A stretch of DNA of 64,000 nt from Halomonas organivorans. Lineage in GTDB: Bacteria; Pseudomonadota; Gammaproteobacteria; Pseudomonadales; Halomonadaceae. Shown here one piece after another: positions 41,532 through 51,646 of the stretch. Made by a program: the position numbers and the translations under genes. The notes below the pieces were generated by a model. That model was not told the DNA's origin. It was given only the letters and a program-made list of their open reading frames with translations, and ran no database searches. The stretch's first letter is position 1; each line of letters opens with the position of its first letter. Location of the stretch: positions 62,001-126,000 of the forward strand of contig NZ_JACHXM010000010.1 of the NCBI RefSeq assembly GCF_014192055.1, given 5' to 3'.

Positions 41532-43490
41532 ATGTCGAAGCTTCCCGATCACACTTCCGTGGCCAGCAAGGTAACCGAGCTCACCGCCCTGGTGCTGCTG
41601 CTGACCCTGCTGGTGGTGCTGCTCAGCGAACTGCCGGCGGAGGTCTTCTCGCCGGCCTCGAAGAGCTTTTTCTTCGCCATCGGCGCCATCGGCGCCTGGC
41701 GCTACACCTGGTGGTTCGTCCAGGCGCTGCGCTCGGTGTGGTACAACCGACGCGTCTTCCCGCGCCTGCGCGCCGCCGCGGACGCCGCCGGCGAGGCGGC
41801 CCGGCCCGGCGAACTGTACGTGCTGTGCACCTCGTTTCGCATCGACCCGGACGTCAGCTATCGGGTCTACGAGGCGCTGGTGCGCGAAGTCCGCGACTAC
41901 GACGTGCCGACGACGATCTTCGCCTCGCTGTCCGATCGCACCGACGTCGACATCATCACCCACGTGATGGAAGACCTCGGCTGGCCGAGCAACGTCGAGC
42001 TGCGCTACATGTTCCAGAAGGGCGACGGCAAGCGCTCCGCCATGGCCGAGGTGCTGCGCGCCATCTCGCGCCGGGCCCCGGCCCCGGATGCCCTGCTGGT
42101 CTCGATGGACGGCGACATCCTGCTCGAACCTGGCACCCTGTCGCGCTCGCTGTCGTTCTTCCACACCGATCCAGAACTCGGCGCGCTGACCACCAACAAC
42201 AGCGCCATCGTCACCGGCGGCGACGTCACCAAGGAGTGGTACGACCTGCGCTATGCCCAGCGTCACCTGGTGATGAGCTCGCTGTCGGTATCGCGCCGCC
42301 TGCTGGTGCTGACCGGCCGCTACAGCGCCTTTCGCCTGGACCTGGCCACCCAGCCGAGCTTCATCGAGCTGGTGGAAAACGATCGCGTGGACCATTGGCG
42401 CTTCGGCAACTTCAAGTTCCTCTCGGGGGACGACAAGTCCACCTGGTACTGGCTGCTGAAGAATGGCTGGCGGATGCTCTACCTGCCGGACGTCTACGTG
42501 TCCGGCTTCGAGGAGCTCCCGGACCGGCGCCGTTTCTTCAAGTCGACCACCGACCTGATGCGCCGCTGGTACGGCAACATGCTGCGCACCAGCGGCCGGG
42601 CGATCGCACTGGGGCCGCGCCCGATGGGCATGTTCACCTGGTGGAGCCTGGTCGACCAGCGGCTCTCCATGTGGACGACCCTGATCGGCCCCATGGTGGC
42701 GATCCTGGTGACGCTGTTCGTGCGTCCCTCCTTCCTGTTCGCCTACGCGCTGTGGATCCTGTTCACGCGCAGCATCTCGACGCTGATCCTGGCCTGGCAG
42801 CGCGGCCGGTTCAGCCTGCTGTGGATCCCACTGATCTACTACAACCAGGTCTTCGGCGCGCTGCTCAAGACCTACGTCAGTTTCCGCTTCAACCGCCAGA
42901 AGTGGTCGCGCCAGGGAATCTCCGCAGGCGAGCCCGGCGATCCCACTGCGGTCGCCCGCCAGCGGCGCATGGGCCATGTGCTGCATGGTTTCTTCGTCGC
43001 CGTGATGCTCTACGTCCTGGTGCTCGCCACCGGCGTGATGCAGCCCCCCGACCGCACCGCCATGGCCATCCTGCGCGGCCCCGACGAGAGCGAAGCGGCA
43101 ACGGGCACGGCCAACCGCTGGCTGGCCACGATACTGGTCGACGGCACCTCCAGCGGCGCCGTGCGCCTGCCCCCGGCGCACCTGCGCCTGGATGCCGGCC
43201 TGCTCGACGAACTGACCGGGCTCGGCCAGCCAGGCGTCGACCGCCTGATCGGGGCAAGCGGCGAGCAGGCGACCACGCTCGACATCGGTCCGGCGCTGGC
43301 CCGCCATGTCCGCGACGCCAGCGGGCGCCCTCTCGATTCGCGCCGCCCCCAGTCTTGCCACGCCTCGCCAGGCTGCGCCCTCGAGCTGGACGACGGAAGC
43401 GTGGCCCTGGTCGACCTGAATATCCGCCTACAACCTGACCGCACCGACGGGCGCCGGCCCCGGGAGAGCTCTCCAGGAGACACCATATGA
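41532..43490 (+). CDS. Alg8-like polysaccharide synthase (GT2) with C-terminal extension
   Basis: This is a 652-residue inner-membrane glycosyltransferase. Two N-terminal transmembrane helices (about 16-34 and 44-66) lead to a cytosolic GT-A domain with SMDGDILLEP (nucleotide/metal site, DGD near 193-195), FLSGDDKSTWYWLL (near 297-310) and LMRRWYGNMLR (R-R-W near 344-346). C-terminal membrane helices follow. The GDDKSTW and RRW wording is that of Alg8 mannuronan synthases. After the last helix (about 485-505) it has some 145 extra residues, predicted periplasmic, that Alg8 (about 494 residues) lacks. They include a C-x5-C pair near 609/615. It overlaps the Alg44-like gene by 4 bp. Confidence 0.82.
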   Translation: MSKLPDHTSVASKVTELTALVLLLTLLVVLLSELPAEVFSPASKSFFFAIGAIGAWRYTWWFVQALRSVWYNRRVFPRLRAAADAAGEAARPGELYVLCTSFRIDPDVSYRVYEALVREVRDYDVPTTIFASLSDRTDVDIITHVMEDLGWPSNVELRYMFQKGDGKRSAMAEVLRAISRRAPAPDALLVSMDGDILLEPGTLSRSLSFFHTDPELGALTTNNSAIVTGGDVTKEWYDLRYAQRHLVMSSLSVSRRLLVLTGRYSAFRLDLATQPSFIELVENDRVDHWRFGNFKFLSGDDKSTWYWLLKNGWRMLYLPDVYVSGFEELPDRRRFFKSTTDLMRRWYGNMLRTSGRAIALGPRPMGMFTWWSLVDQRLSMWTTLIGPMVAILVTLFVRPSFLFAYALWILFTRSISTLILAWQRGRFSLLWIPLIYYNQVFGALLKTYVSFRFNRQKWSRQGISAGEPGDPTAVARQRRMGHVLHGFFVAVMLYVLVLATGVMQPPDRTAMAILRGPDESEAATGTANRWLATILVDGTSSGAVRLPPAHLRLDAGLLDELTGLGQPGVDRLIGASGEQATTLDIGPALARHVRDASGRPLDSRRPQSCHASPGCALELDDGSVALVDLNIRLQPDRTDGRRPRESSPGDTI

Positions 43491-45130
43491 CCGACTATTT
43501 CGCCGACACCCATGACCGCCGGGAACCCACCTTGCACGACCGGCGCGATGCCGACGCAGGCACCCGCGAACCGAGCGAGGCCGCCCCTCGCGCCGCCAGC
43601 CACGACGCCCGCGGCCACGACACCAGCGACGCCGGCATCGGCCCCGAGCGCCGGGGCCACTGGCAGCCAAATGCCGGCGGGGCCGGCATCGCCCACGAAC
43701 GTCGCGACGAACGCCGCTATATCCGCGTGGCCAGGTCCTTCCAGGTGCAGATGGAAGACGGCAACGTCTTCGACGGCGTCGATCTTTCCCAAGGCGGCTT
43801 CGCGATCCACAGCCCCCGGCCGATCCGCCAGGGCGCCAGGATCAAGGCCTCGCTGCTGATACTGGCCGGCGGCGCCGAACTGATCATTCCCGTGGCCGCC
43901 GAGTGCCGACACTCCACGGCCGGAGAGCAGGGCCATACCGCGGGCTTCGAGATCACCGACATCGCCCCCGGGCATCTGGAACTGCTGCGTCGCGTGGTGC
44001 GCGCCAGCCTGAGCGGTCGCGAGATGGACATCGAAGGCCTGATGGCCGGCGAGGATCCGCAGACGCCCCGCAAGCGCCGCAGCGGCGAAGGCACGTCCCA
44101 TGCCCAACCCGCCCAGCGCCCTCCCAAGCCCCTGGGCCGCTATGTCGTGCTGTTCATGGCCCTCGGCCTGCTGGGCGTGGTGGCGGCCGCCACGGCCTAT
44201 CGCAACTTCATGCTGATCGAGCCGAGCTTCGCCGCCGTGACCGCCCCGCGCATCGACATCCGCGCACCGGGGCCGGGCATCCTGATGGCCCACGACCTCC
44301 AGGCCGGCGACCGGGTGGAGCGCGACGAGAGGCTGACCAGCGTCAAGAACGTCGACCTGGAGTCCGATCTGATCCTGGCCCAGGCGGCCCAGCGCTACAA
44401 CAGCCAGCTGATCGAGAATCTCCAGGAGAACCTCGATGCCGGCACGAGCCAGGTCAGTCTGGCCAACTCCGCTCGCCCGGCCAACGGCGAATCGGTCAGC
44501 TTCGAGACGGTGTCACCGGAGATCGCCCGGGCGCGCATCGACCAGTTCGAGACCGCACGCGATTTCCAGAACTCGCGGATCACCGCCCTGGAAGCCCGGG
44601 AGTCCCAGAACGAGATCTACAGTCCCTGCAACTGCCTGGTGGCCTGGGCCCTGAGCAGCTCCGACGGCACCTACATCAACGAGAGCGAGCGCATCATGAC
44701 GCTCATCCGCACCGGCGATAACGACATCATGGTCGAAGCCCTGGTGCACATGGACGACATCGATCGCATCGACCCCAACCAGAAGGCCTACATCTCTCTG
44801 CCCCACACCTCGGGGCCGATCAGCGCCCGGGTGCGCAGCGTGGCGCTGGACATCGAACGCCAGCCGCGCGCCGGCTTCCCCAGCTGGGTACGCCAGCAGC
44901 AGAACGTGGCCAGCGTGCTACTGGTTCCCGAGCGTCCGCTGCCCGCCGCAAGCGTCGGCACGCCGGTCGACGTGCGCTTCACCGAGGCCCCACTGATCGG
45001 CACCACGGCCGAGTGGGTCTGGCAGGGCGCCCGCGCCGTCGGCCAGCTGTTCGGCGGCATCGTCGAGCGCTTCACCGGCGCGGACAACGACGAGGCGCCC
45101 CTCCCCGACCAGGAACGCCAGGCGAGCTGA
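43487..45130 (+). CDS. Alg44-like PilZ / membrane-fusion protein
   Basis: This 547-residue copolymerase has an N-terminal Asp/His/Arg-rich extension of about 70 residues and then a PilZ domain. The PilZ domain holds an Arg-rich RxxxR region (ERRDERRYIR, 71-80) and DLSQGG (99-104), the two halves of the c-di-GMP site. One transmembrane helix (218-238) and a periplasmic HlyD-type lipoyl/barrel domain follow (APGPGILMAHDLQAGDRV; ISLPHTSGPISARVRSV). The order PilZ-TM-HlyD is that of Alg44 (389 residues). It should make polymerisation c-di-GMP-dependent. Confidence 0.82.
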   Translation: MTDYFADTHDRREPTLHDRRDADAGTREPSEAAPRAASHDARGHDTSDAGIGPERRGHWQPNAGGAGIAHERRDERRYIRVARSFQVQMEDGNVFDGVDLSQGGFAIHSPRPIRQGARIKASLLILAGGAELIIPVAAECRHSTAGEQGHTAGFEITDIAPGHLELLRRVVRASLSGREMDIEGLMAGEDPQTPRKRRSGEGTSHAQPAQRPPKPLGRYVVLFMALGLLGVVAAATAYRNFMLIEPSFAAVTAPRIDIRAPGPGILMAHDLQAGDRVERDERLTSVKNVDLESDLILAQAAQRYNSQLIENLQENLDAGTSQVSLANSARPANGESVSFETVSPEIARARIDQFETARDFQNSRITALEARESQNEIYSPCNCLVAWALSSSDGTYINESERIMTLIRTGDNDIMVEALVHMDDIDRIDPNQKAYISLPHTSGPISARVRSVALDIERQPRAGFPSWVRQQQNVASVLLVPERPLPAASVGTPVDVRFTEAPLIGTTAEWVWQGARAVGQLFGGIVERFTGADNDEAPLPDQERQAS

Positions 45131-45195
45131 CCCCGATTGCCTCTTCGCAAGGACATCCCGGCCGCCCAAGCGGCGGCCTCCGACAGGAGCCCGAT

Positions 45196-46083
45196 ATGTC
45201 TGCCAACCGACTTCCTAACGGCACGCGTCGCCTCTTCATCCTGATGCTGGCGGCCGCGCTACCCGGCCTTGCTACCACGGCCCAGGGCAGCGAGGACGCC
45301 GAGCTGACGATCCCCGGCGAACCGGCCTGCTCGACTCGCTATCCACTGGTCGCCGCCCCGGCGCCCGCCACCCAGGCCGAGGATGCCAAGGCCGCCGTGC
45401 GCGACGGTTTCGGTACCCAGCGAGACTGGGGCACCGACGAGAACGTCGAACTGCTGGCGGCCACCGAGACCGGCCTCGAGGAAGCCGGCCTGCGGGTGCT
45501 CTATCCGGCGGGCACCTCCTCGCCCGGCGACACCGACAAGGGTGGCGCGGGCTTCTATGCCAAGCCCGGCGCTCTGGCCGGCGCCGAGCGCGCTTGCCTG
45601 CAGTACCGGGTTCGCTTCGAGCCCGGCTTCGACTTCGTCAAGGGCGGCAAGCTGCCCGGGCTGTTCGGCGGCGAGGCCCCCAGCGGCGGTGAGGAAGCCG
45701 ACGGCAAGAACGGCTTCTCCATGCGCTACATGTGGCGCACCGACGGCCAGGGCGAACTCTACGAGTACGCGGTCGGCCAGGGCGAGGAGTACGGCAAGTC
45801 GGTGGGCCGGGGGCGCTGGACCTTTCCCACCGGCCAGTGGGTGACCCTCGAGCAGGAGATCATCCTCAACGACCCCGGCCAGGACAACGGACTGGCCCGC
45901 GTGTGGGTGAACGGGCGACCGATCCTCGAGCAGCAGGGCATCGTCTATCGCACCACCGACGCGGTGACCATCGACGGCCTGATGTTCTCCACCTTCTTCG
46001 GTGGCCACGGCGAGGACTGGCGCACGCCCCGCGATCAGCGGGTCGATTTTGCCGGCTTCCGCTTCTATGCACCCCGCACCTGA
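45196..46083 (+). CDS. Polysaccharide lyase, PL14-like, secreted
   Basis: This 295-residue protein has a signal peptide (LFILMLAAALPGLATTAQG) and one PL14-type jelly-roll domain. Family phrases are VKGGKLPGLFGG (148-159) and SMRYMWRTDGQGELYEY (175-191). Ser175-x-Arg177 and Tyr189-x-Tyr191 have the same spacing as the catalytic Ser/Arg and Tyr/Tyr pairs I recall for the Chlorella-virus lyase vAL-1, and Lys152 may match its lysine. PL14 members cut glucuronan or alginate. GACAGGAG precedes the ATG. Its place in a synthesis operon suggests periplasmic clearance or chain trimming of the polymer. Confidence 0.75.
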   Translation: MSANRLPNGTRRLFILMLAAALPGLATTAQGSEDAELTIPGEPACSTRYPLVAAPAPATQAEDAKAAVRDGFGTQRDWGTDENVELLAATETGLEEAGLRVLYPAGTSSPGDTDKGGAGFYAKPGALAGAERACLQYRVRFEPGFDFVKGGKLPGLFGGEAPSGGEEADGKNGFSMRYMWRTDGQGELYEYAVGQGEEYGKSVGRGRWTFPTGQWVTLEQEIILNDPGQDNGLARVWVNGRPILEQQGIVYRTTDAVTIDGLMFSTFFGGHGEDWRTPRDQRVDFAGFRFYAPRT

Positions 46084-46105
46084 TCCAGCGGCACGAGGAG
46101 AGCCG

Positions 46106-47371
46106 ATGTCCATGCCCCAGCCTAGCGGCTCACGCCGCTCCCTCCTGCCCCGTCGCCTGTTCGCCGGGGTCTCCCTCGCCCTGTGCGGGCTGGGCGCGGG
46201 CGGGCTGCCCGCGGCCCAGGCCATGACCCTCGAGGAACGCGCCGAGCTCGATCTTTCGGCGTATGAGGTGACGTCCCCCGACGCCTCCTATTTCGACGTC
46301 GAGAAGCGCATGGCGATGCTCGAGGACACCGACAATCCGATTCTGCTGCAGGAGATCGACCAGCTGTCGACGGGCACCAGCTGCGAGCAGCTGCTGGCGT
46401 ACGAGCCCATCGACACCCGCATGCGGATTCCAGGCTACTACCCCAGCCCCAAGGAGTGGGAACTGGCCTCGGAGCCGCTGTTCCAGTTCGAGGACAACGT
46501 CTCTCACCTGGCCGGCAGCTACGTGGCCACCGGCGACGCCTACTACGCCGAGTGCCTGGTGCGCTTCCTCGACAAGTGGTCCCAGGACGAGGCGCTGACC
46601 AACTTCTACTACGACTCCATGGAGCCACAGGCCTGGTTCGCCACCGAATCGATGATCTTCGCCGCGGCCATGGCCTACTCGGTGGTGCGCCCCGAGATCG
46701 AGGGCATGCAGGAGGAGCGCGAGCGCATCGAGCGCTGGCTCAACGGCCTGGCCCACCAGCATTCCGACATCCAGGGCCAGCCCGGCAACAGCTGCTGCAA
46801 CAACCACTTCTACCGCCGCGCCCTCTACGCGAGCATGGTCGGCGTGCTGACCGAGGACGACGAACTGTTCCGCTTTGGCGTCAGCGCGATCTATTCCGCC
46901 CTGCACGACATCACCGAGGAAGGTGCCCTGCCGATGGAGGTGGCCCGCGGGCGGCGCGCCACCCACTACCAGAACTATGCCCTGCTCTACCTGATCACCA
47001 ACATGCGCGTCATCGAGCGTCAGGGCTACGACATCTTCGACCTGGAGGTCGACGGGCACACCATCCGGGACGCCGTCGACTTCGCCCTGGACGCCTTCGA
47101 GAGCCCCATGGCCCTGGGCGACATGGCCCCACACGAGCAATACACCGGCTTCCTCAAGGACAGCCAGTACTTCTCGTGGATGGAGATCTACCAGTCCCGC
47201 TACCACGATCCGCGGATCGCCGACTTCATTCGCCGGCAGCGTCCCATCTACAACCGCAGCGCCGGCGGCTACATGACGCTCTACGTCATGGCCACCGACG
47301 CCCAGCAGAACATCGTCATGGATGAGAAGCAGCGCGAGGACGCCGCCTTCAAGGGCCTGAGCGAGCAATGA
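46106..47371 (+). CDS. PL5 (AlgL-type) polyuronate lyase
   Basis: This 421-residue periplasmic lyase has an all-alpha barrel. The export signal contains twin arginines (SRRSLLPRRLFAG) and a hydrophobic stretch ending AAQA, so a Tat or Sec signal is possible. AlgL catalytic motifs are kept: SCCNNHFYRRA with Asn-His at 233-234, and EVARGRRATHYQNYALLYL with Arg and Tyr in the positions used by AlgL (Arg249, Tyr256). AlgL clears stray mannuronan from the periplasm. PL5 enzymes such as Smlt1473 also cut poly-glucuronate, so specificity here is open. It lies 22 bp after the PL14-like gene. Confidence 0.8.
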   Translation: MSMPQPSGSRRSLLPRRLFAGVSLALCGLGAGGLPAAQAMTLEERAELDLSAYEVTSPDASYFDVEKRMAMLEDTDNPILLQEIDQLSTGTSCEQLLAYEPIDTRMRIPGYYPSPKEWELASEPLFQFEDNVSHLAGSYVATGDAYYAECLVRFLDKWSQDEALTNFYYDSMEPQAWFATESMIFAAAMAYSVVRPEIEGMQEERERIERWLNGLAHQHSDIQGQPGNSCCNNHFYRRALYASMVGVLTEDDELFRFGVSAIYSALHDITEEGALPMEVARGRRATHYQNYALLYLITNMRVIERQGYDIFDLEVDGHTIRDAVDFALDAFESPMALGDMAPHEQYTGFLKDSQYFSWMEIYQSRYHDPRIADFIRRQRPIYNRSAGGYMTLYVMATDAQQNIVMDEKQREDAAFKGLSEQ

Positions 47372-47417
47372 GCGCTCGCCCCGACGTTCATCCATTACCG
47401 CGAGGCAAACCGACATC

Positions 47418-50186
47418 ATGACCAAGTTTCCACATCCCCCCCACTCCCTCGGCCAGTTGCCGAGGCGCAAGCTGGCCGTCTCGGCCACCCTGTTGGCCTT
47501 TCTAAGCGGCTGTGCCGTCACCCCGCAGCCCGACGCCCACGTCACCGCCCCCGTGCCGCCCCAGTACGCAGACTGGTTCGACGGCGGCCAGCCACGCCCC
47601 CTGGAATGGATGCACAAGAACACCGTGGAGAAGGCGCATCAGCTGCTGGAGGAAGGCCACAGCCAGGAGGCCATCGCCGAGCTCGAGACGCTGATGCAGA
47701 AGGGGCTGCCCAAGGGCTACTACGAGATGGCCAAGATCTTCGACCAGGGCAAGGGCGTGCCTGCCGATCCGGAGCGCGCCGCTCGCCTGTATGCCGAGGC
47801 CATCAAGACACCCTCCTACATCCTGGGCAACGCCTCGCTCAAGCTGGCCGAGCTGTATCGCGAGGGACGCGGCGTCGAACGCAACGACGTACTCGCCTAC
47901 TACCTGTTGCAGCAAGCCACCGACGAGGAGGTCGGCCCGCGGGCCGACGCCGCGCTTGCCGAGCTGCTGGCCGAGGGCGGCCAAGGGGTCAACGCCGATC
48001 CCGAACTGGCCGCCTCGCTCTATCAACGCGCCGCAGAGGCGGACAACGAAGACGCCCTGGTCGCCCTGGCCAAGGCCCATGGCCCCGGCGGCTGGATGAA
48101 GGAAGATCCGGCACTCACGCAGCAATACGCCCAGCGCTATGCCAAGCGACTGGAACAGCGTGCCGACGGGGGCGACGTCAATGCCATGACCAAGCTCGCC
48201 TCCCTGTATGGCGAAGACGGGCTGCTGGGCGACCAGCCACAGCGCCGCATGCAGTGGCTGACTCGGGCCGCCGATGCCGGCGAATCCGGCGCCCTGAGCC
48301 AGACCGGGCGCACCTTGCTGGAGGGCAATGACCCGCAGCGCGGCCTGTCGATGCTCGAGCAGGCCGCCGAGGCCGGCGACGTGTCGGCGATGGAGGCTCT
48401 GGGCAAGGCCCTGCTGGAAGGCGGCAACGGCGTGGCCCACCGCCCCGACCAGGCGCAGCACTGGCTGAGCGCCGCCATCGCCCAGGGCTCGGTCAACGCC
48501 AAGGTCACCCTGGGCCAGGCGCTGCTCACTGGCGAGGGGCTGCCCGCCCACCCGCAGCGGGGCATCGAACTGTTGGAGCAGGCCGCCGGTCAGGCCGACG
48601 GCCTGGCCTTGGCCCTGCTCGGCGCCTACTACCTCGACGACGAGGCCCACGCCAGCCAACCGCTCATGGCACGCGACTACCTGGAGCGCGGCCATGAGCT
48701 TGGCCATCCCTACGCCACCCAGCAGCTGGGGCAGATGTACCTGGAAGGCCGCGGCGTGGCCCCCGACGGCAGTCGCGCCGAGCAGCTGCTGAGCGAGGCC
48801 GCCGAACAGGGCCAGACCGCCGCCCTGCGCCTGCTCGGCGAGGGCTACCTGGCAGGCGAGGTGCTGCCCTATCACCCCTCGAAGGCCGAGGAACTGCTGA
48901 CCCGGGCGGCCGAGGCCGGCGACGCCTCCGCCAGGACGGCGCTCGGCGCCGGCTACCTGGACGGAACCCTCAAGCAGCGTCGACCGTCCCGCGGCGTCGC
49001 GCTGCTGGAAGAAGCCGCCCAGGAGGGCGACGCCTACGCGATGGTGGTGCTGGGCCGCGCCTATCGCAAGGGCGAGGGCGTCCCGCGCGACCTCCAGAAG
49101 GCCAGGCAGTGGCTGACCCGGGCCCGGAACGCCGGGCACCCGTCGGCCGAAGAGGCACTGGCGCAGCTACGCTACGACCAGGGCGAGGCCGGCAACATCG
49201 AGGCCCTGGTCCAGGCGGCGGAGGACGGCCACCCCGGCTCCATGGCGACCCTGGGTGAGGCGTTCCTCAACGGGCGCGGCGTGCAGCAGAACCTGCGACA
49301 GGCGCGCATCTGGCTCACGCGCGCCGCCGACGAGGGACACGCCGGTGCCGCCGCCGACCTGGGCCGCATGTATCTCGACGGCCACGGCGTCCCGCGCGAT
49401 CCGGCCAAGGGCGCCCACTACCTGCAGCGCGCCGTCGGTGCTGGCCACGCCGGCGCCCGCGCCGACCTGGGCGAGCTGTTGTTGACCGGTCGCGGCCTGC
49501 CCGCCGACCCCGAGCGCGGCTTGCGCCTGCTCGAACAGGCCGCCGCCAACGGCAATGGCGGTGCGCGGCTCACCCTGGCCGAGGTGTTGCTGGAAGGCAA
49601 GCATGTCGATCAGGACACCCAGCGAGGTCTCGAGCTGCTGCGCCAGGCCGCCGACAGCGGCGACGACTACGCCGCCCAGCTGCTGGGCGCCACCTACCTC
49701 GAGGGCAAGGGAGTCAGCCCCGATCCACAGCAGGCCGAGACCTGGCTCAGCCGGGCCAGCGAGGCCGGCAACCTGTCGGCCCGCACCCTGCTGGGCACCG
49801 CCCTGCTGCGCGGCGACGGCGGCATGCCCACCGACGTCGAACGCGGCCGACGCCTGCTCGAGCAGGCCGCCGAGCAGGGCCATGCCGGTGCCCAGGCGAC
49901 CCTGGGCCGGGAGCTGCTGCGCGGCGAGACCCTCGACATGGACCGTCGCCAGGGCGCCGACTACCTGCTGGCAGCCGCTCGCCAGGGCCACGAGACCGCA
50001 CGCCTGGCGCTGGCCAAGGCCTACCTGACCGCCAACGGGCTCGAGAACGCCAACCGCGAGCAGGCCTTGCTGTGGCTCGATGAGGTAATGGAAGGCGACG
50101 GCGAGATGGCCGCCCAGACGCTGCATGACCTGCTGTCCGACGAGGACGCCATGGATGCCCTGCGAACGGCATCGGCGCAGCGCTGA
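47418..50186 (+). CDS. Giant AlgK-like Sel1/TPR lipoprotein
   Basis: This 922-residue outer-membrane lipoprotein has a lipobox LLAFLSGC near residues 26-33. It is then built almost entirely of Sel1-like repeats (about 36 residues each, over twenty, for example ALGEAFLNGRGVQQNLRQARIW). AlgK of Pseudomonas (about 475 residues) has the same build at half the length. AlgK scaffolds the alginate secretin-like porin AlgE, but no AlgE-like porin gene follows here. It is the last gene of the operon, ending before a long hairpin. Confidence 0.78.
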   Translation: MTKFPHPPHSLGQLPRRKLAVSATLLAFLSGCAVTPQPDAHVTAPVPPQYADWFDGGQPRPLEWMHKNTVEKAHQLLEEGHSQEAIAELETLMQKGLPKGYYEMAKIFDQGKGVPADPERAARLYAEAIKTPSYILGNASLKLAELYREGRGVERNDVLAYYLLQQATDEEVGPRADAALAELLAEGGQGVNADPELAASLYQRAAEADNEDALVALAKAHGPGGWMKEDPALTQQYAQRYAKRLEQRADGGDVNAMTKLASLYGEDGLLGDQPQRRMQWLTRAADAGESGALSQTGRTLLEGNDPQRGLSMLEQAAEAGDVSAMEALGKALLEGGNGVAHRPDQAQHWLSAAIAQGSVNAKVTLGQALLTGEGLPAHPQRGIELLEQAAGQADGLALALLGAYYLDDEAHASQPLMARDYLERGHELGHPYATQQLGQMYLEGRGVAPDGSRAEQLLSEAAEQGQTAALRLLGEGYLAGEVLPYHPSKAEELLTRAAEAGDASARTALGAGYLDGTLKQRRPSRGVALLEEAAQEGDAYAMVVLGRAYRKGEGVPRDLQKARQWLTRARNAGHPSAEEALAQLRYDQGEAGNIEALVQAAEDGHPGSMATLGEAFLNGRGVQQNLRQARIWLTRAADEGHAGAAADLGRMYLDGHGVPRDPAKGAHYLQRAVGAGHAGARADLGELLLTGRGLPADPERGLRLLEQAAANGNGGARLTLAEVLLEGKHVDQDTQRGLELLRQAADSGDDYAAQLLGATYLEGKGVSPDPQQAETWLSRASEAGNLSARTLLGTALLRGDGGMPTDVERGRRLLEQAAEQGHAGAQATLGRELLRGETLDMDRRQGADYLLAAARQGHETARLALAKAYLTANGLENANREQALLWLDEVMEGDGEMAAQTLHDLLSDEDAMDALRTASAQR

Positions 50187-50198
50187 CGACAGCCTTCA

Positions 50199-50244
50199 CG
50201 AACGACGACGGGCCGGCAGTCTCCTGCCGGCCCGTCGTCGTTCG
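50199..50244. terminator. Long perfect hairpin between polysaccharide operon and purA
   Basis: A perfect 20-bp stem (50199-50218 pairing with 50225-50244, core GACGACGGGCCGGCA) has the 6-nt loop GTCTCC. It lies 13 bp past the AlgK-like stop and between two converging genes. It has no U-run, so it may stabilise mRNA ends or terminate with help in both directions. Confidence 0.65.
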
Positions 50245-50293
50245 GAGGGAGGCCCGAAGGCCTACCCGCCGCGGCGCTTATTCACCGCAGGGC

Positions 50294-51646
<1,353 letters not shown>

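Noticed and set aside
40152..43361. Very long open frame (over 1000 codons) on the minus strand opposite ugd and the synthase gene
   Set aside because: It is His/Gln/Gly/Arg-rich with no recognisable domain and lies fully antisense to two genes with clear catalytic motifs. Such frames arise from strong GC bias at third codon positions.
40176..50186. Standard alginate biosynthesis operon
   Set aside because: There is no GDP-mannose dehydrogenase, phosphomannomutase/isomerase, C5-epimerase, acetylation genes or AlgE, and the precursor gene is UDP-glucose dehydrogenase. The relation to alginate is in architecture only.
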